From NCBI GenBank assembly GCA_017529085.1, contig JAFXOC010000425.1, forward strand, positions 1 to 7,570: DNA of 7,570 nt, written 5' to 3'. The stretch comes from Selenomonadaceae bacterium (GTDB lineage: Bacteria > Bacillota > Negativicutes > Selenomonadales > Selenomonadaceae). The notes under the pieces are model-generated. The model did no database searches, had not been told where the DNA came from, and saw only the letters and a list, made by a program, of their open reading frames with translations. A program made the translations under genes and the position numbers. Positions 1-6,314 of this stretch are shown here, one piece after another (the first letter of the stretch is position 1; each line of letters opens with the position of its first letter).

Positions 1-498
1 GAGATGGCGGAGAGTAGGGCTTTGTCGGAGGAGCTGAGAAGAGAAAGGGAAAGATCGAGGGAACTTGCTGACGAACTTGCAAGACGGGTTGCTGCAATTC
101 CGCAAAACATAAACGCAATGTTATCGGTTGATTCGCAGACGGTAAATGCCGTGCCTAAGGTAAGCAGGGCGATAAACTCTTATGAAGATATGAGCGCATT
201 GCCGGAAGCATCTTACGAGCTGGTAAAAGAGGCGCAATCCGAGAAGAGCAATTTTGCGGCTTTGCTTGAAAAATCCATAGAAAAAGGAAATAGAGATAGG
301 TTTGAGCCTGAAAGAGAAGTTTATGAACCCTCTAAAGAAGCAAAAGAGGCGTTGGAGTCGGAAGAACGAGCGGAAAATCCTTCGGCGCGAGCGAAAGCGA
401 TGCTTGAAAATGGCGCCACAATAGAAGAAGTTATGAGAAAAACAGCCATGGGACGCGGCGCGGTTGAACTCTTGGCTCAAATGACGAAGAAAAAATGA
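1..498 (+). CDS. Coiled-coil protein with C-terminal HTH-like motif, probably 5'-truncated (DUF6115/DUF2802-like)
   Basis: The reading frame is already open at base 1 (GAG) and the first ATG is at base 4, with no ribosome binding site visible, so the true start probably lies upstream and only the 3' part (164 residues from that Met) is seen. The first 30 or so residues are rich in Glu, Arg and Leu and look like a coiled coil. A polar, probably flexible middle follows. The last 35 residues (AKAMLENGATIEEVMRKT, then GRGAVELLAQM) resemble the small helix-turn-helix-like C-terminus of DUF6115/DUF2802 proteins of Bacillota, which usually have an N-terminal membrane anchor; that part would be outside the window. 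The family name is from memory and is tentative. Function is unknown. The TGA stop at 496-498 is directly followed by the smc ribosome binding site, so it is probably co-transcribed with smc. Confidence 0.6.
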   Translation, partial: EMAESRALSEELRRERERSRELADELARRVAAIPQNINAMLSVDSQTVNAVPKVSRAINSYEDMSALPEASYELVKEAQSEKSNFAALLEKSIEKGNRDRFEPEREVYEPSKEAKEALESEERAENPSARAKAMLENGATIEEVMRKTAMGRGAVELLAQMTKKK

Positions 499-506
499 GG
501 AGGTGA
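499..506 (+). promoter_or_regulatory. Ribosome binding site of smc, decides the TTG start
   Basis: GGAGGTGA is a full match to the anti-Shine-Dalgarno end of 16S rRNA. It lies 5 nt before TTG at 512, whereas the in-frame GTG at 503 lies inside the site itself and cannot be the start. It begins one base after the stop codon of the upstream gene. Confidence 0.85.
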
Positions 507-511
507 AGGAT

Positions 512-3500
512 TTGAGACTAAAAAAAATGGAAGCGTATGGTTTTAAATCCTTTGCCGATAAAATTACGATAGAATTTGACGATGGTATTACCGCGGTTGT
601 GGGACCAAATGGCAGCGGTAAGAGCAATATTACCGACGCTATTCGTTGGGCGTTAGGCGAACAGAGTATAAGAAACCTTAGAGGTATAAAAGCTGAAGAT
701 ATTATCTTTTCCGGTACGACACAAAGGCGCGCTTTGGGGCTTGCCGAAGTTTCTCTTTACTTTGAACATAACGGCGAACTTCCCTTGGATTTTCATGAAG
801 TTATTGTGACAAGGCGACTTTTTCGTTCCGGGGAAAGCGAATTTTATATAAACCGTTCCCGTTGTCGGTTGAAGGATATTTATAATCTTTTTGCAGATAC
901 CGGCATAGGTCACGACGGCATGAGCATTATTGGGCAAAATCGAATAGACGATATTTTAAACAGCAAGCCTGAAGAGCGTCGCGGTTTTTTTGAAGAGACC
1001 GCCGGCATCACAAAATACAGAAACCGTAAACTTGAATGTTTAAAAAAACTTGAGAACACTCAAAACGAGCTTACCCGCGTAAAAGATTTGGCGAACGAAT
1101 TGGAACGGGAACTCGTTCCGCTTTCGGAAGCTGCGAAGAAGAAAACTGAATATGAAGAATTATACGCAAAACTTCGCGCCTATCAGCTGACGGATTTTTA
1201 CCAAAAATACGCTCAGGCAAAAAAAGAAAAGGACGAAATAGATGGCGAAAAGCTGGAAATAGCTGCTCTTTCAGCTAAGGAAGCGAAGGATATAGCGGAA
1301 GAAGAAGCGTCAAGGGAGAAACTTTTAAAGGAATCCGTTGATTTAGAGGCGAGGATGGAATCTCTATCCAAAGCAAACGCGGAAAAACGCGCCGAATTTG
1401 AGCAGACGGAAAAGGAAATAGCAACTTTAAAGGAGCGTACGTCGGGAGGCAAGTCGAAAGAGGAGGATATTTTAAAGAATAGGGAAAATATTTTAGCGGA
1501 AATAGAAAATATCAAAGATGAACTTTCAAAAATAAAAGAAAAAATCGTCGCCAAAGACTCCGATATATTGACCGCTCGCGGGACTGTCGTTGCGGTTGAG
1601 CAAAATTATTCGGAAAAGCAGGCAAAATTGCAGGAAAAAAAGTCCCAAAGGGACGAACTTGCGGTTTTTCGCGCGGAATTAGAACGACAACGCCAAAAAC
1701 TTAACGAAATTTCACTGAACATAAATTCGCTGAAGGAGAGAAGATTTCTTCTGGAACGTTTGTCGGAGGAATACGAAGGATTTCCTCGCGCAGTGCGCGC
1801 TATTATGCAGTCTAAGGAGGATTGGCGGCGGGGCGTGGTAGGGGCGGTTTCCGACTTAATCGAAACTCCGGAAAAATACGCTACCGCTATAGAAATAGCC
1901 TTGGGCAGAGCTGCGCAGAACATTGTCACCGTTGACGAAAATACGGCGAAAGCGGGGATAAATTTCCTAAAAAGGGACAAGTTGGGACGCGCAACTTTTC
2001 TTCCTCTTACCACCCTGACGGTTAGCCTGAATAAAACAGCCGATACGTTAAACAGACCGGGCGTGTTGGGATTTGCCGATGATTTGGTGGAGATTGACGA
2101 TAAGTATAAAAAAGTGGCAGCTTTTTTGCTTGGACGGACTCTTATAGTGGACAATATGGATAACGCTCTGGCTCTGTCTAAAGCAGAAAATTTCAAAAGG
2201 CGCATTGTAACTTTGGAGGGCGAACTCATTGCACCGGGCGGCTCCATCACGGGCGGTTCGATACAGGGCAAATCCGGCGGTATATTTCATAGGAAAGGTG
2301 AAATTCTTCGTTTAAAAGAGGATATTGCAAAAAAGATGCGGGAAAAAGACGAATTAACCGCAACCGTAACGGAAAAAGAAGAGAATTTAAAGAGTAAAGA
2401 GGAAATTATCGCAAAATCCGAGGACGAGTTATCGGTCGCTTTAACGGAACTTTTGGCGGATAGGGGTGACAAAAGGACAAAGTTACAGCTTTTGGAGCAG
2501 GAAAAAAAGCATGAGAGCGAGAATTATTCTCGTGTTGAAAGAGAGCTTGAGAACGAGCAAAAACAGCTTGAAAAGAATTACGAAGATGAGAAAGATTTAA
2601 AAAGCGGGTTGTCTGAAAACGCCGCAAAGCTCAGCGAGCTGCAAGTCGAAAGGGATGCGAAAAAAGCGGCGTATGAGGAAGGCGAACGGGAACGAGACGC
2701 TTGCTATGCGGCGCGAATGGAAAAACTTTCCCTGATTAACGACGCGGAGAAAAAAATTCGCGAGAAAGGGAAGGAAAAAAGCGAACTTGACGAGAAAATA
2801 CACCAGAAGGAACTTGCGATCTCAAGGTTGTCGCTTTCTATGGAGACTGCTAAAAACGACCTCGAAGAAAGTTTTCAAATCACCGTTGAAGCGGCTGCGG
2901 AGCGTATTTTAAACGAGGATATTCAAACGGTACGCAGCAAAATCAGAGAATTTAAAGATGCCATCGAAAACCTAGGGGACATAAATCACGGAGCAATTAG
3001 GGAATATGAGGAATTAAAAGGACGCTACGATTTTTTGACCACTCAATGCGACGATATCTTAAAGGCAAAAGAAGACTTGACCGTCGTGATATCCGGCATG
3101 GACGAAGAGATGGAGAGGCGTTTTAAAGAAGCGTTTGAGCAGATTGAGGTATATTTCAACGAGATTTTTGTACGTCTGTTTGGAGGCGGCAAGGCCACGT
3201 TGCGCTTAATTGATGAGAACGATGTTTTAAACACAGGAGTTGAAATTATAGTCGAGCTGCCAAAAAAGAAGCGGCAAAATCTAAACGCATTATCCGGCGG
3301 CGAACGCGCGCTTACGGTTGTGGCGCTTCTGTTCGCTTTCTTAAAATATCGTCCGTCGCCTTTTTCTGTATTGGACGAAATTGACGCGCCTTTCGATGAA
3401 GCGAATCTCGTTCGCTTCGGAGCATTCTTAAAAGAATTTTCAAAGGATACGCAATTTATAATAGTAACTCACCGCAAAGGCACAATGGAAGTGGTTGACA

Positions 3501-3577
3501 CCATGTACGGCGTGACCGTTGAAGAAGCCGGAGTATCTAAAATACTTTCGATAAAAATAGAAGATGTCGCGAAATAG
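512..3577 (+). CDS. smc: Chromosome partition/condensin protein SMC, short-armed
   Basis: SMC is the ATPase of the bacterial condensin complex. It dimerises, works with ScpA/ScpB (not in this window) and extrudes or holds DNA loops to compact and segregate the nucleoid. The start is TTG at 512, giving 1021 residues beginning MRLKKMEAYGFKSFADK. This places the Walker A lysine (GPNGSGKSN, 31-39) at residue 37, the position I recall in B. subtilis Smc. Order of parts: N-terminal ATPase half (1 to about 165, with FRSGESEFYIN and the FEETAGITKYR region), coiled-coil arm, hinge (about 420-585, with EIALGRAAQNIVT, GRATFLPL, and GGSITGGS), returning coil, and C-terminal ATPase half with signature LSGGER (927-932), Walker B and catalytic Glu in VLDEID (E956), and FIIVTHRKGTME. 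All ATPase motifs are intact. The oddity is length: B. subtilis Smc has 1186 residues, and the missing ~160 come from the coiled coils and not the head. The stop is 16 bp before ftsY, so it is co-transcribed. Confidence 0.97.
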   Translation: MRLKKMEAYGFKSFADKITIEFDDGITAVVGPNGSGKSNITDAIRWALGEQSIRNLRGIKAEDIIFSGTTQRRALGLAEVSLYFEHNGELPLDFHEVIVTRRLFRSGESEFYINRSRCRLKDIYNLFADTGIGHDGMSIIGQNRIDDILNSKPEERRGFFEETAGITKYRNRKLECLKKLENTQNELTRVKDLANELERELVPLSEAAKKKTEYEELYAKLRAYQLTDFYQKYAQAKKEKDEIDGEKLEIAALSAKEAKDIAEEEASREKLLKESVDLEARMESLSKANAEKRAEFEQTEKEIATLKERTSGGKSKEEDILKNRENILAEIENIKDELSKIKEKIVAKDSDILTARGTVVAVEQNYSEKQAKLQEKKSQRDELAVFRAELERQRQKLNEISLNINSLKERRFLLERLSEEYEGFPRAVRAIMQSKEDWRRGVVGAVSDLIETPEKYATAIEIALGRAAQNIVTVDENTAKAGINFLKRDKLGRATFLPLTTLTVSLNKTADTLNRPGVLGFADDLVEIDDKYKKVAAFLLGRTLIVDNMDNALALSKAENFKRRIVTLEGELIAPGGSITGGSIQGKSGGIFHRKGEILRLKEDIAKKMREKDELTATVTEKEENLKSKEEIIAKSEDELSVALTELLADRGDKRTKLQLLEQEKKHESENYSRVERELENEQKQLEKNYEDEKDLKSGLSENAAKLSELQVERDAKKAAYEEGERERDACYAARMEKLSLINDAEKKIREKGKEKSELDEKIHQKELAISRLSLSMETAKNDLEESFQITVEAAAERILNEDIQTVRSKIREFKDAIENLGDINHGAIREYEELKGRYDFLTTQCDDILKAKEDLTVVISGMDEEMERRFKEAFEQIEVYFNEIFVRLFGGGKATLRLIDENDVLNTGVEIIVELPKKKRQNLNALSGGERALTVVALLFAFLKYRPSPFSVLDEIDAPFDEANLVRFGAFLKEFSKDTQFIIVTHRKGTMEVVDTMYGVTVEEAGVSKILSIKIEDVAK

Positions 3578-3582
3578 ACGGC

Positions 3583-3590
3583 AGGAGGGT
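3583..3590 (+). promoter_or_regulatory. Ribosome binding site of ftsY
   Basis: AGGAGGGT precedes the ATG at 3594, with 5 nt between AGGAGG and the start. It selects that ATG over the in-frame ATG at 3564, which lies inside the end of smc and has no such site. Confidence 0.8.
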
Positions 3591-3593
3591 AAC

Positions 3594-4529
3594 ATGGGAT
3601 TTTTTGATAAGCTAAAGGCGGGGCTTCAAAAGACTCGGGAGAAGTTTACGAGTAAGATAGAGAAGCTCGTTATAGGTTATGCGGATATAGACGACGAGTT
3701 TTTGGATGAGCTTGAAGAGACGCTTATAATGGCGGATGTTGGGATGAATACCGCAGAAAAGCTGATGAAAGCCGTGCGGAGCGGGATAAAGGCGAAGCGT
3801 ATAAATTCGCCCGAAGATTTAAAGCCGTTTTTGTCGGAAGAAATCGAAAAGATTTTAGCTAAACACGATACGTCAACCAAATGCGCCGATGTCAGTCCGA
3901 CGGTGCTGTTGGTGATAGGAGTGAACGGAGCGGGTAAGACCACGACGATTGGGAAGTTGGCTGCTTATTATAAAGAAGAAGGCAAAAGCGTTATGTTGGC
4001 GGCGGCGGACACTTTCCGTGCGGCGGCTATCGATCAATTAAAAGTGTGGAGCGAGCGGGCGGGAGCGGCGTTTATAAGACATGAGGAAGGTTCCGACCCT
4101 GCGGCTGTGGTGTTTGACGCAGTAAAAGCGGCTAAAGCGAGGAAAATAGATACGCTTATAATAGATACGGCGGGCAGACTTCAAACAAAGTCGAATTTAA
4201 TGGAGGAGTTAAAAAAGATTTATCGCGTTATAAAACGAGAACTTCCGGACGCTCCCCATGAAACCTTTTTGGTGCTTGACGCTACAACGGGACAAAATGC
4301 GGTAAGTCAAGCAAAACTCTTTGGCGAGGCTGCGCCGATTACGGGGCTTGTCTTGACAAAATTGGACGGAACAGGCAAAGGCGGAGTTGTGATAGGAATT
4401 TCGGACGAAATGGATATTCCCGTAAAATGGATTGGGGTAGGAGAAAAGACGGAGGATTTGAGACCGTTTTCCCCGAAAGATTTTGCAAACGCTTTGTTCA
4501 ACGGAAAAGCGCAGGAACAACATGAATAA
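3594..4529 (+). CDS. ftsY: Signal recognition particle receptor FtsY
   Basis: FtsY is the SRP-type GTPase that docks ribosome-nascent-chain-SRP complexes at the membrane and hands them to SecYEG. The protein has 311 residues starting MGFFDKLKAGLQKTREKF, an amphipathic basic N-terminus likely to touch the membrane. There is no long acidic A domain, so it resembles Gram-positive FtsY (B. subtilis about 329) more than E. coli FtsY (497). An N helical domain (about 15-85) is followed by the G domain. Visible GTPase motifs are G1 GVNGAGKTT (109-117), the SRP-specific G2 region DTFRAAA (139-145), G3 DTAGR (191-195), G4 TKLDG (255-259) and the closing GVGEKTEDLRPF. All are complete, and DTFRAAA with TKLDG separates this family from other GTPases. 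TLVLDATTGQ-like sequence (LVLDATTGQNAV) also fits; Ffh is excluded because there is no methionine-rich M domain. The end overlaps the rbgA start by 8 bp, which suggests translational coupling. Confidence 0.97.
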   Translation: MGFFDKLKAGLQKTREKFTSKIEKLVIGYADIDDEFLDELEETLIMADVGMNTAEKLMKAVRSGIKAKRINSPEDLKPFLSEEIEKILAKHDTSTKCADVSPTVLLVIGVNGAGKTTTIGKLAAYYKEEGKSVMLAAADTFRAAAIDQLKVWSERAGAAFIRHEEGSDPAAVVFDAVKAAKARKIDTLIIDTAGRLQTKSNLMEELKKIYRVIKRELPDAPHETFLVLDATTGQNAVSQAKLFGEAAPITGLVLTKLDGTGKGGVVIGISDEMDIPVKWIGVGEKTEDLRPFSPKDFANALFNGKAQEQHE

Positions 4530-5388
4530 AGAAATATTGGATTTACCCGCGCTTCAATGGTATCCTGGGCATATGAAGCGAGCAAGGGACATTATAACGG
4601 AAAATTTGCCTTTGGTAGACGTAGTTGTGGAGCTTTTAGACGCAAGAGCGCCGATCTCAAGCGCAAATCCCATGTTGGCGGAAATTTTAAAAGGTAAGCT
4701 GCGAGTCGTTGTGTTAAATAAGGCAGATTTGGCGGATGAAAAGATAACGAGGGAGTTTGTGGCGAATTTTAAGGCGCAAAATATAAAAGCGATTGCGATA
4801 GACGCCAAAGAGGGTAGGGGAGTAAAGGAAACGGTAAAGGCGATAGAGATTCTTGCAAAGCCTTATACCGAAAAATGGGCAAAAGCGGGAGCAAAAAAAC
4901 GCGCCGCAAGGTGTATGATTTTGGGAATACCGAACGTTGGAAAATCCACCCTCATAAATCGCCTGGCGGGTTCCGCAAAGGCTAAAACCGCAGATAAACC
5001 CGGGGTGACAAGGAATAAGCAATGGATAAAAATTGGAGCTAACCTTGAGCTTTTGGATACGCCGGGGATTTTGTGGCCGAAATTCGACGATATGCGGGTT
5101 GGTTTAAATCTTGCTTTTATCGGGACAATCAGCGACGATGTTATGGACATTGAAAAAATAGCGGCGCTGTTGGCGGAAAAAATCAGAGAATACAAAAAGG
5201 AAGCGTTGCGAGATAGGTTTAAAATCGAAGACGGCGGATTAACGGGCGAAGAAATTATGGAAGTTCTCGGGAAAAAACGAGGTTGTCTGGTAAAAGGCGG
5301 CGCAGTAGATACGGAAAAGGCGGCGAGAATACTTATAAACGAGTTTCGAAGCGGCAAACTTGGAAGATTTACACTAGAAAATATATAA
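4522..5388 (+). CDS. rbgA: Ribosome biogenesis GTPase RbgA (YlqF)
   Basis: RbgA is a circularly permuted GTPase that binds the 50S precursor and drives a late maturation step, in B. subtilis including incorporation of L16. The protein has 288 residues. The permuted motif order is plain: G4 NKAD (66-69) comes before G1 GIPNVGKST (135-143), then G2 Thr (T163 in GVTRNKQW) and G3 DTPG (179-182). The N-terminus carries the family signature WYPGHMKRA, and the C-terminal 80 or so residues (TGEEIMEVLGKKRGCLVKGG, then ARILINEFRSGKLG) form the usual helical RNA-binding-type domain. The start at 4522 is chosen because WYPGHM lies near the N-terminus as in the family and AGGA stands 5 nt upstream. An in-frame ATG at 4483 lies inside ftsY and is not supported. 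The ATG sits within the ftsY tail (ATGAATAA), so the two are probably translationally coupled. Confidence 0.96.
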   Translation: MNKEILDLPALQWYPGHMKRARDIITENLPLVDVVVELLDARAPISSANPMLAEILKGKLRVVVLNKADLADEKITREFVANFKAQNIKAIAIDAKEGRGVKETVKAIEILAKPYTEKWAKAGAKKRAARCMILGIPNVGKSTLINRLAGSAKAKTADKPGVTRNKQWIKIGANLELLDTPGILWPKFDDMRVGLNLAFIGTISDDVMDIEKIAALLAEKIREYKKEALRDRFKIEDGGLTGEEIMEVLGKKRGCLVKGGAVDTEKAARILINEFRSGKLGRFTLENI

Positions 5389-5522
5389 TGACAAAACCAG
5401 TTATTAAAGTTTTTTCTTTTTCTCTTTCTTTGCTTCTTTCTTTCTCTTTTTCTTTTTTACAAAAAAGAAAAAGAGAAAGAAAGAAGGAACTTGCCTTTAA
5501 ATACAAACCTCGGAGGATTTAA
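5388..5522 (+). CDS. Possible 44-residue peptide spanning the rbgA-rnhB gap (doubtful)
   Basis: An ATG at 5388-5390 overlaps the rbgA stop in a TAATG junction, and the frame runs 44 codons to a TAA at 5520-5522 that overlaps the rnhB ATG in a second TAATG. The product would have a hydrophobic Phe/Ser/Leu stretch at residues 5-24 followed by a very basic Lys/Arg/Glu segment (QKRKRERKKE, 25-34), which looks like a single membrane helix with a basic cytosolic tail. Both features follow directly from the underlying pyrimidine tract (Phe/Ser/Leu codons) and purine tract (Lys/Arg/Glu codons), so the peptide may be an accident of composition. There is no good ribosome binding site before it, so translation would depend on coupling to rbgA. 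I do not recognise it. Confidence 0.2.
   Translation: MTKPVIKVFSFSLSLLLSFSFSFLQKRKRERKKELAFKYKPRRI
5410..5458 (+). repeat. Perfect polypyrimidine mirror repeat (22 nt arms, 5-nt centre)
   Basis: Positions 5410-5431 contain only T apart from cytosines at 5416, 5422, 5424 and 5428. Read backwards, 5458-5437 is identical, with cytosines at 5452, 5446, 5444 and 5440. The centre is GCTTC (5432-5436). Uninterrupted homopurine/homopyrimidine mirror repeats of this size are the classical substrate for H-DNA (intramolecular triplex). It lies in the rbgA-rnhB gap. Its right arm is also the left arm of the inverted repeat at 5433-5486. Confidence 0.9.
5433..5486 (+). repeat. Perfect 26-bp inverted repeat with 2-nt centre
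   Basis: Bases 5433-5458 (all pyrimidine) are the exact reverse complement of 5461-5486 (all purine), separated only by AC at 5459-5460. In RNA this would be a long A-U-rich hairpin. In DNA it is a near-perfect palindrome able to form a cruciform. No run of T follows it on the plus strand, where the next bases are GAACTTGCC, and none follows it on the minus strand, so it lacks the form of an intrinsic terminator. Possible roles are an RNase III processing site between rbgA and rnhB, protection of an mRNA 3' end, or a copy of a dispersed genomic repeat. None of these is shown by the sequence alone. Confidence 0.92.
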
Positions 5523-6298
5523 TGGAATTAAGGAAAATGACGATAAAAGAGATAGAGAGGATTTTATTTTCGCAGAATGTGTCTTTAGAGTTTTTGAAAA
5601 CGTTAGAGAAAGATGAAAGAAAAGCCGCCCAAAATTTGTTGAAGAAGTATAGGAGAGAACAAAGCGAAAGAAAACGAGTCGACGCGCTTTATGAATATGA
5701 AAAAATCGCCGAAAGCGAAGGGTTTCATGCGGTTGCGGGAGTGGACGAAGCGGGCAGAGGTCCTTTGGCGGGACCTGTGGCGGTTGCGGCTGTTATACTT
5801 CCGTTAGGTTTGTATGTGCCCAAATTAAACGATTCGAAGAAGCTTTCGGAAAGCGCAAGGGAAAGCCTTTACGGGCTGATAAAGGAACAAGCGGTTGCGA
5901 CGAGCGTGGTGTTTGTGGACGCTAAAACTATAGACGAGGTAAATATATACGAAGCGACTAAACGAGGAATGTACGAGGCGTTGCAAAAGCTTGAGGTAAA
6001 ACCCGATAAGGCGCTTATTGACGCTATGCCGCTTGAAAATTTGCAAATACCGAGTTTGTCCATCGTAAAAGGAGACGCGAAGTCGGCAAGTATAGCGGCG
6101 GCTTCGATATTGGCTAAAGTTACGAGGGACAGGTTTATGACGGAGATGGATAAGCTTTACCCCGAATATGGTTTTAAACATCATAAAGGTTACGGCACAA
6201 AAGAGCACATAGAAGCGATACGAAAATACGGACCGTCTCCTATTCATCGTTTTACGTTTGAACCGATTGCTTCCATGGTGATGAATAAGCCGACATGA
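5522..6298 (+). CDS. rnhB: Ribonuclease HII
   Basis: RNase HII cleaves the RNA strand of RNA-DNA hybrids and cuts 5' to single ribonucleotides in duplex DNA, starting ribonucleotide excision repair. The protein has 258 residues. The catalytic DEDD set is visible: D75 and E76 in GVDEAGRGPLAGPV, D167 in LIDAM, and D185 in GDAKSASIAAASILAKVTRD. NDSKKLSE and the C-terminal YGFKHHKGYGTKEH with HRFTFEPI are also family hallmarks, and the GRG motif separates RNase HII from HIII. The first 70 or so residues are the helical, charged N-terminal extension present in B. subtilis RnhB (255 residues). The ATG at 5522 is chosen because GGAGG (5512-5516) lies 5 nt upstream; a second in-frame ATG at 5537 is less well placed. 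The gene is separated from rbgA by the mirror/inverted repeat element, so its expression may be uncoupled from the genes before it. Confidence 0.97.
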   Translation: MELRKMTIKEIERILFSQNVSLEFLKTLEKDERKAAQNLLKKYRREQSERKRVDALYEYEKIAESEGFHAVAGVDEAGRGPLAGPVAVAAVILPLGLYVPKLNDSKKLSESARESLYGLIKEQAVATSVVFVDAKTIDEVNIYEATKRGMYEALQKLEVKPDKALIDAMPLENLQIPSLSIVKGDAKSASIAAASILAKVTRDRFMTEMDKLYPEYGFKHHKGYGTKEHIEAIRKYGPSPIHRFTFEPIASMVMNKPT

Positions 6299-6300
6299 TA

Positions 6301-6308
6301 GGTAGGTG
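6301..6308 (+). promoter_or_regulatory. Ribosome binding site for the ORF at 6315
   Basis: GGTAGGTG, a near match to AGGAGGTG, lies 6 nt before the ATG at 6315 and begins two bases after the rnhB stop. It supports translation of the following ORF from the same mRNA. Confidence 0.6.
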
Positions 6309-6314
6309 TTTTTA

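Noticed and set aside
1606..2271. 221-codon minus-strand ORF inside smc
   Set aside because: It lies antisense to the conserved SMC hinge, whose motifs are intact on the plus strand. Its composition is what antisense of Lys/Glu-rich coding gives, and it has no recognisable motif.
512..3577. smc as a pseudogene, deletion product or other SMC-like ATPase (RecN, SbcC)
   Set aside because: The frame is uninterrupted, both ATPase halves and the hinge are complete, and the shortening is balanced between the arms. The hinge sequence is of the true SMC type.
3564..3593. Longer ftsY reading from ATG 3564
   Set aside because: The extension would overlap the smc end, has no ribosome binding site and adds residues before the standard amphipathic FtsY N-terminus. 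AGGAGG before 3594 is decisive.
4483..4521. Longer rbgA reading from ATG 4483
   Set aside because: It lies inside ftsY without a ribosome binding site, whereas the ATG at 4522 puts WYPGHM at its usual distance from the N-terminus.
5433..5486. Intrinsic terminator at the rbgA-rnhB hairpin
   Set aside because: No T-run follows the stem on either strand, the loop is only 2 nt and the stem is A-T-rich instead of G-C-rich.
5389..5521. Promoter for rnhB in the gap
   Set aside because: I found no -35/-10 pair with usual spacing. Isolated A/T-rich hexamers such as the one near 5497 are expected in this composition.
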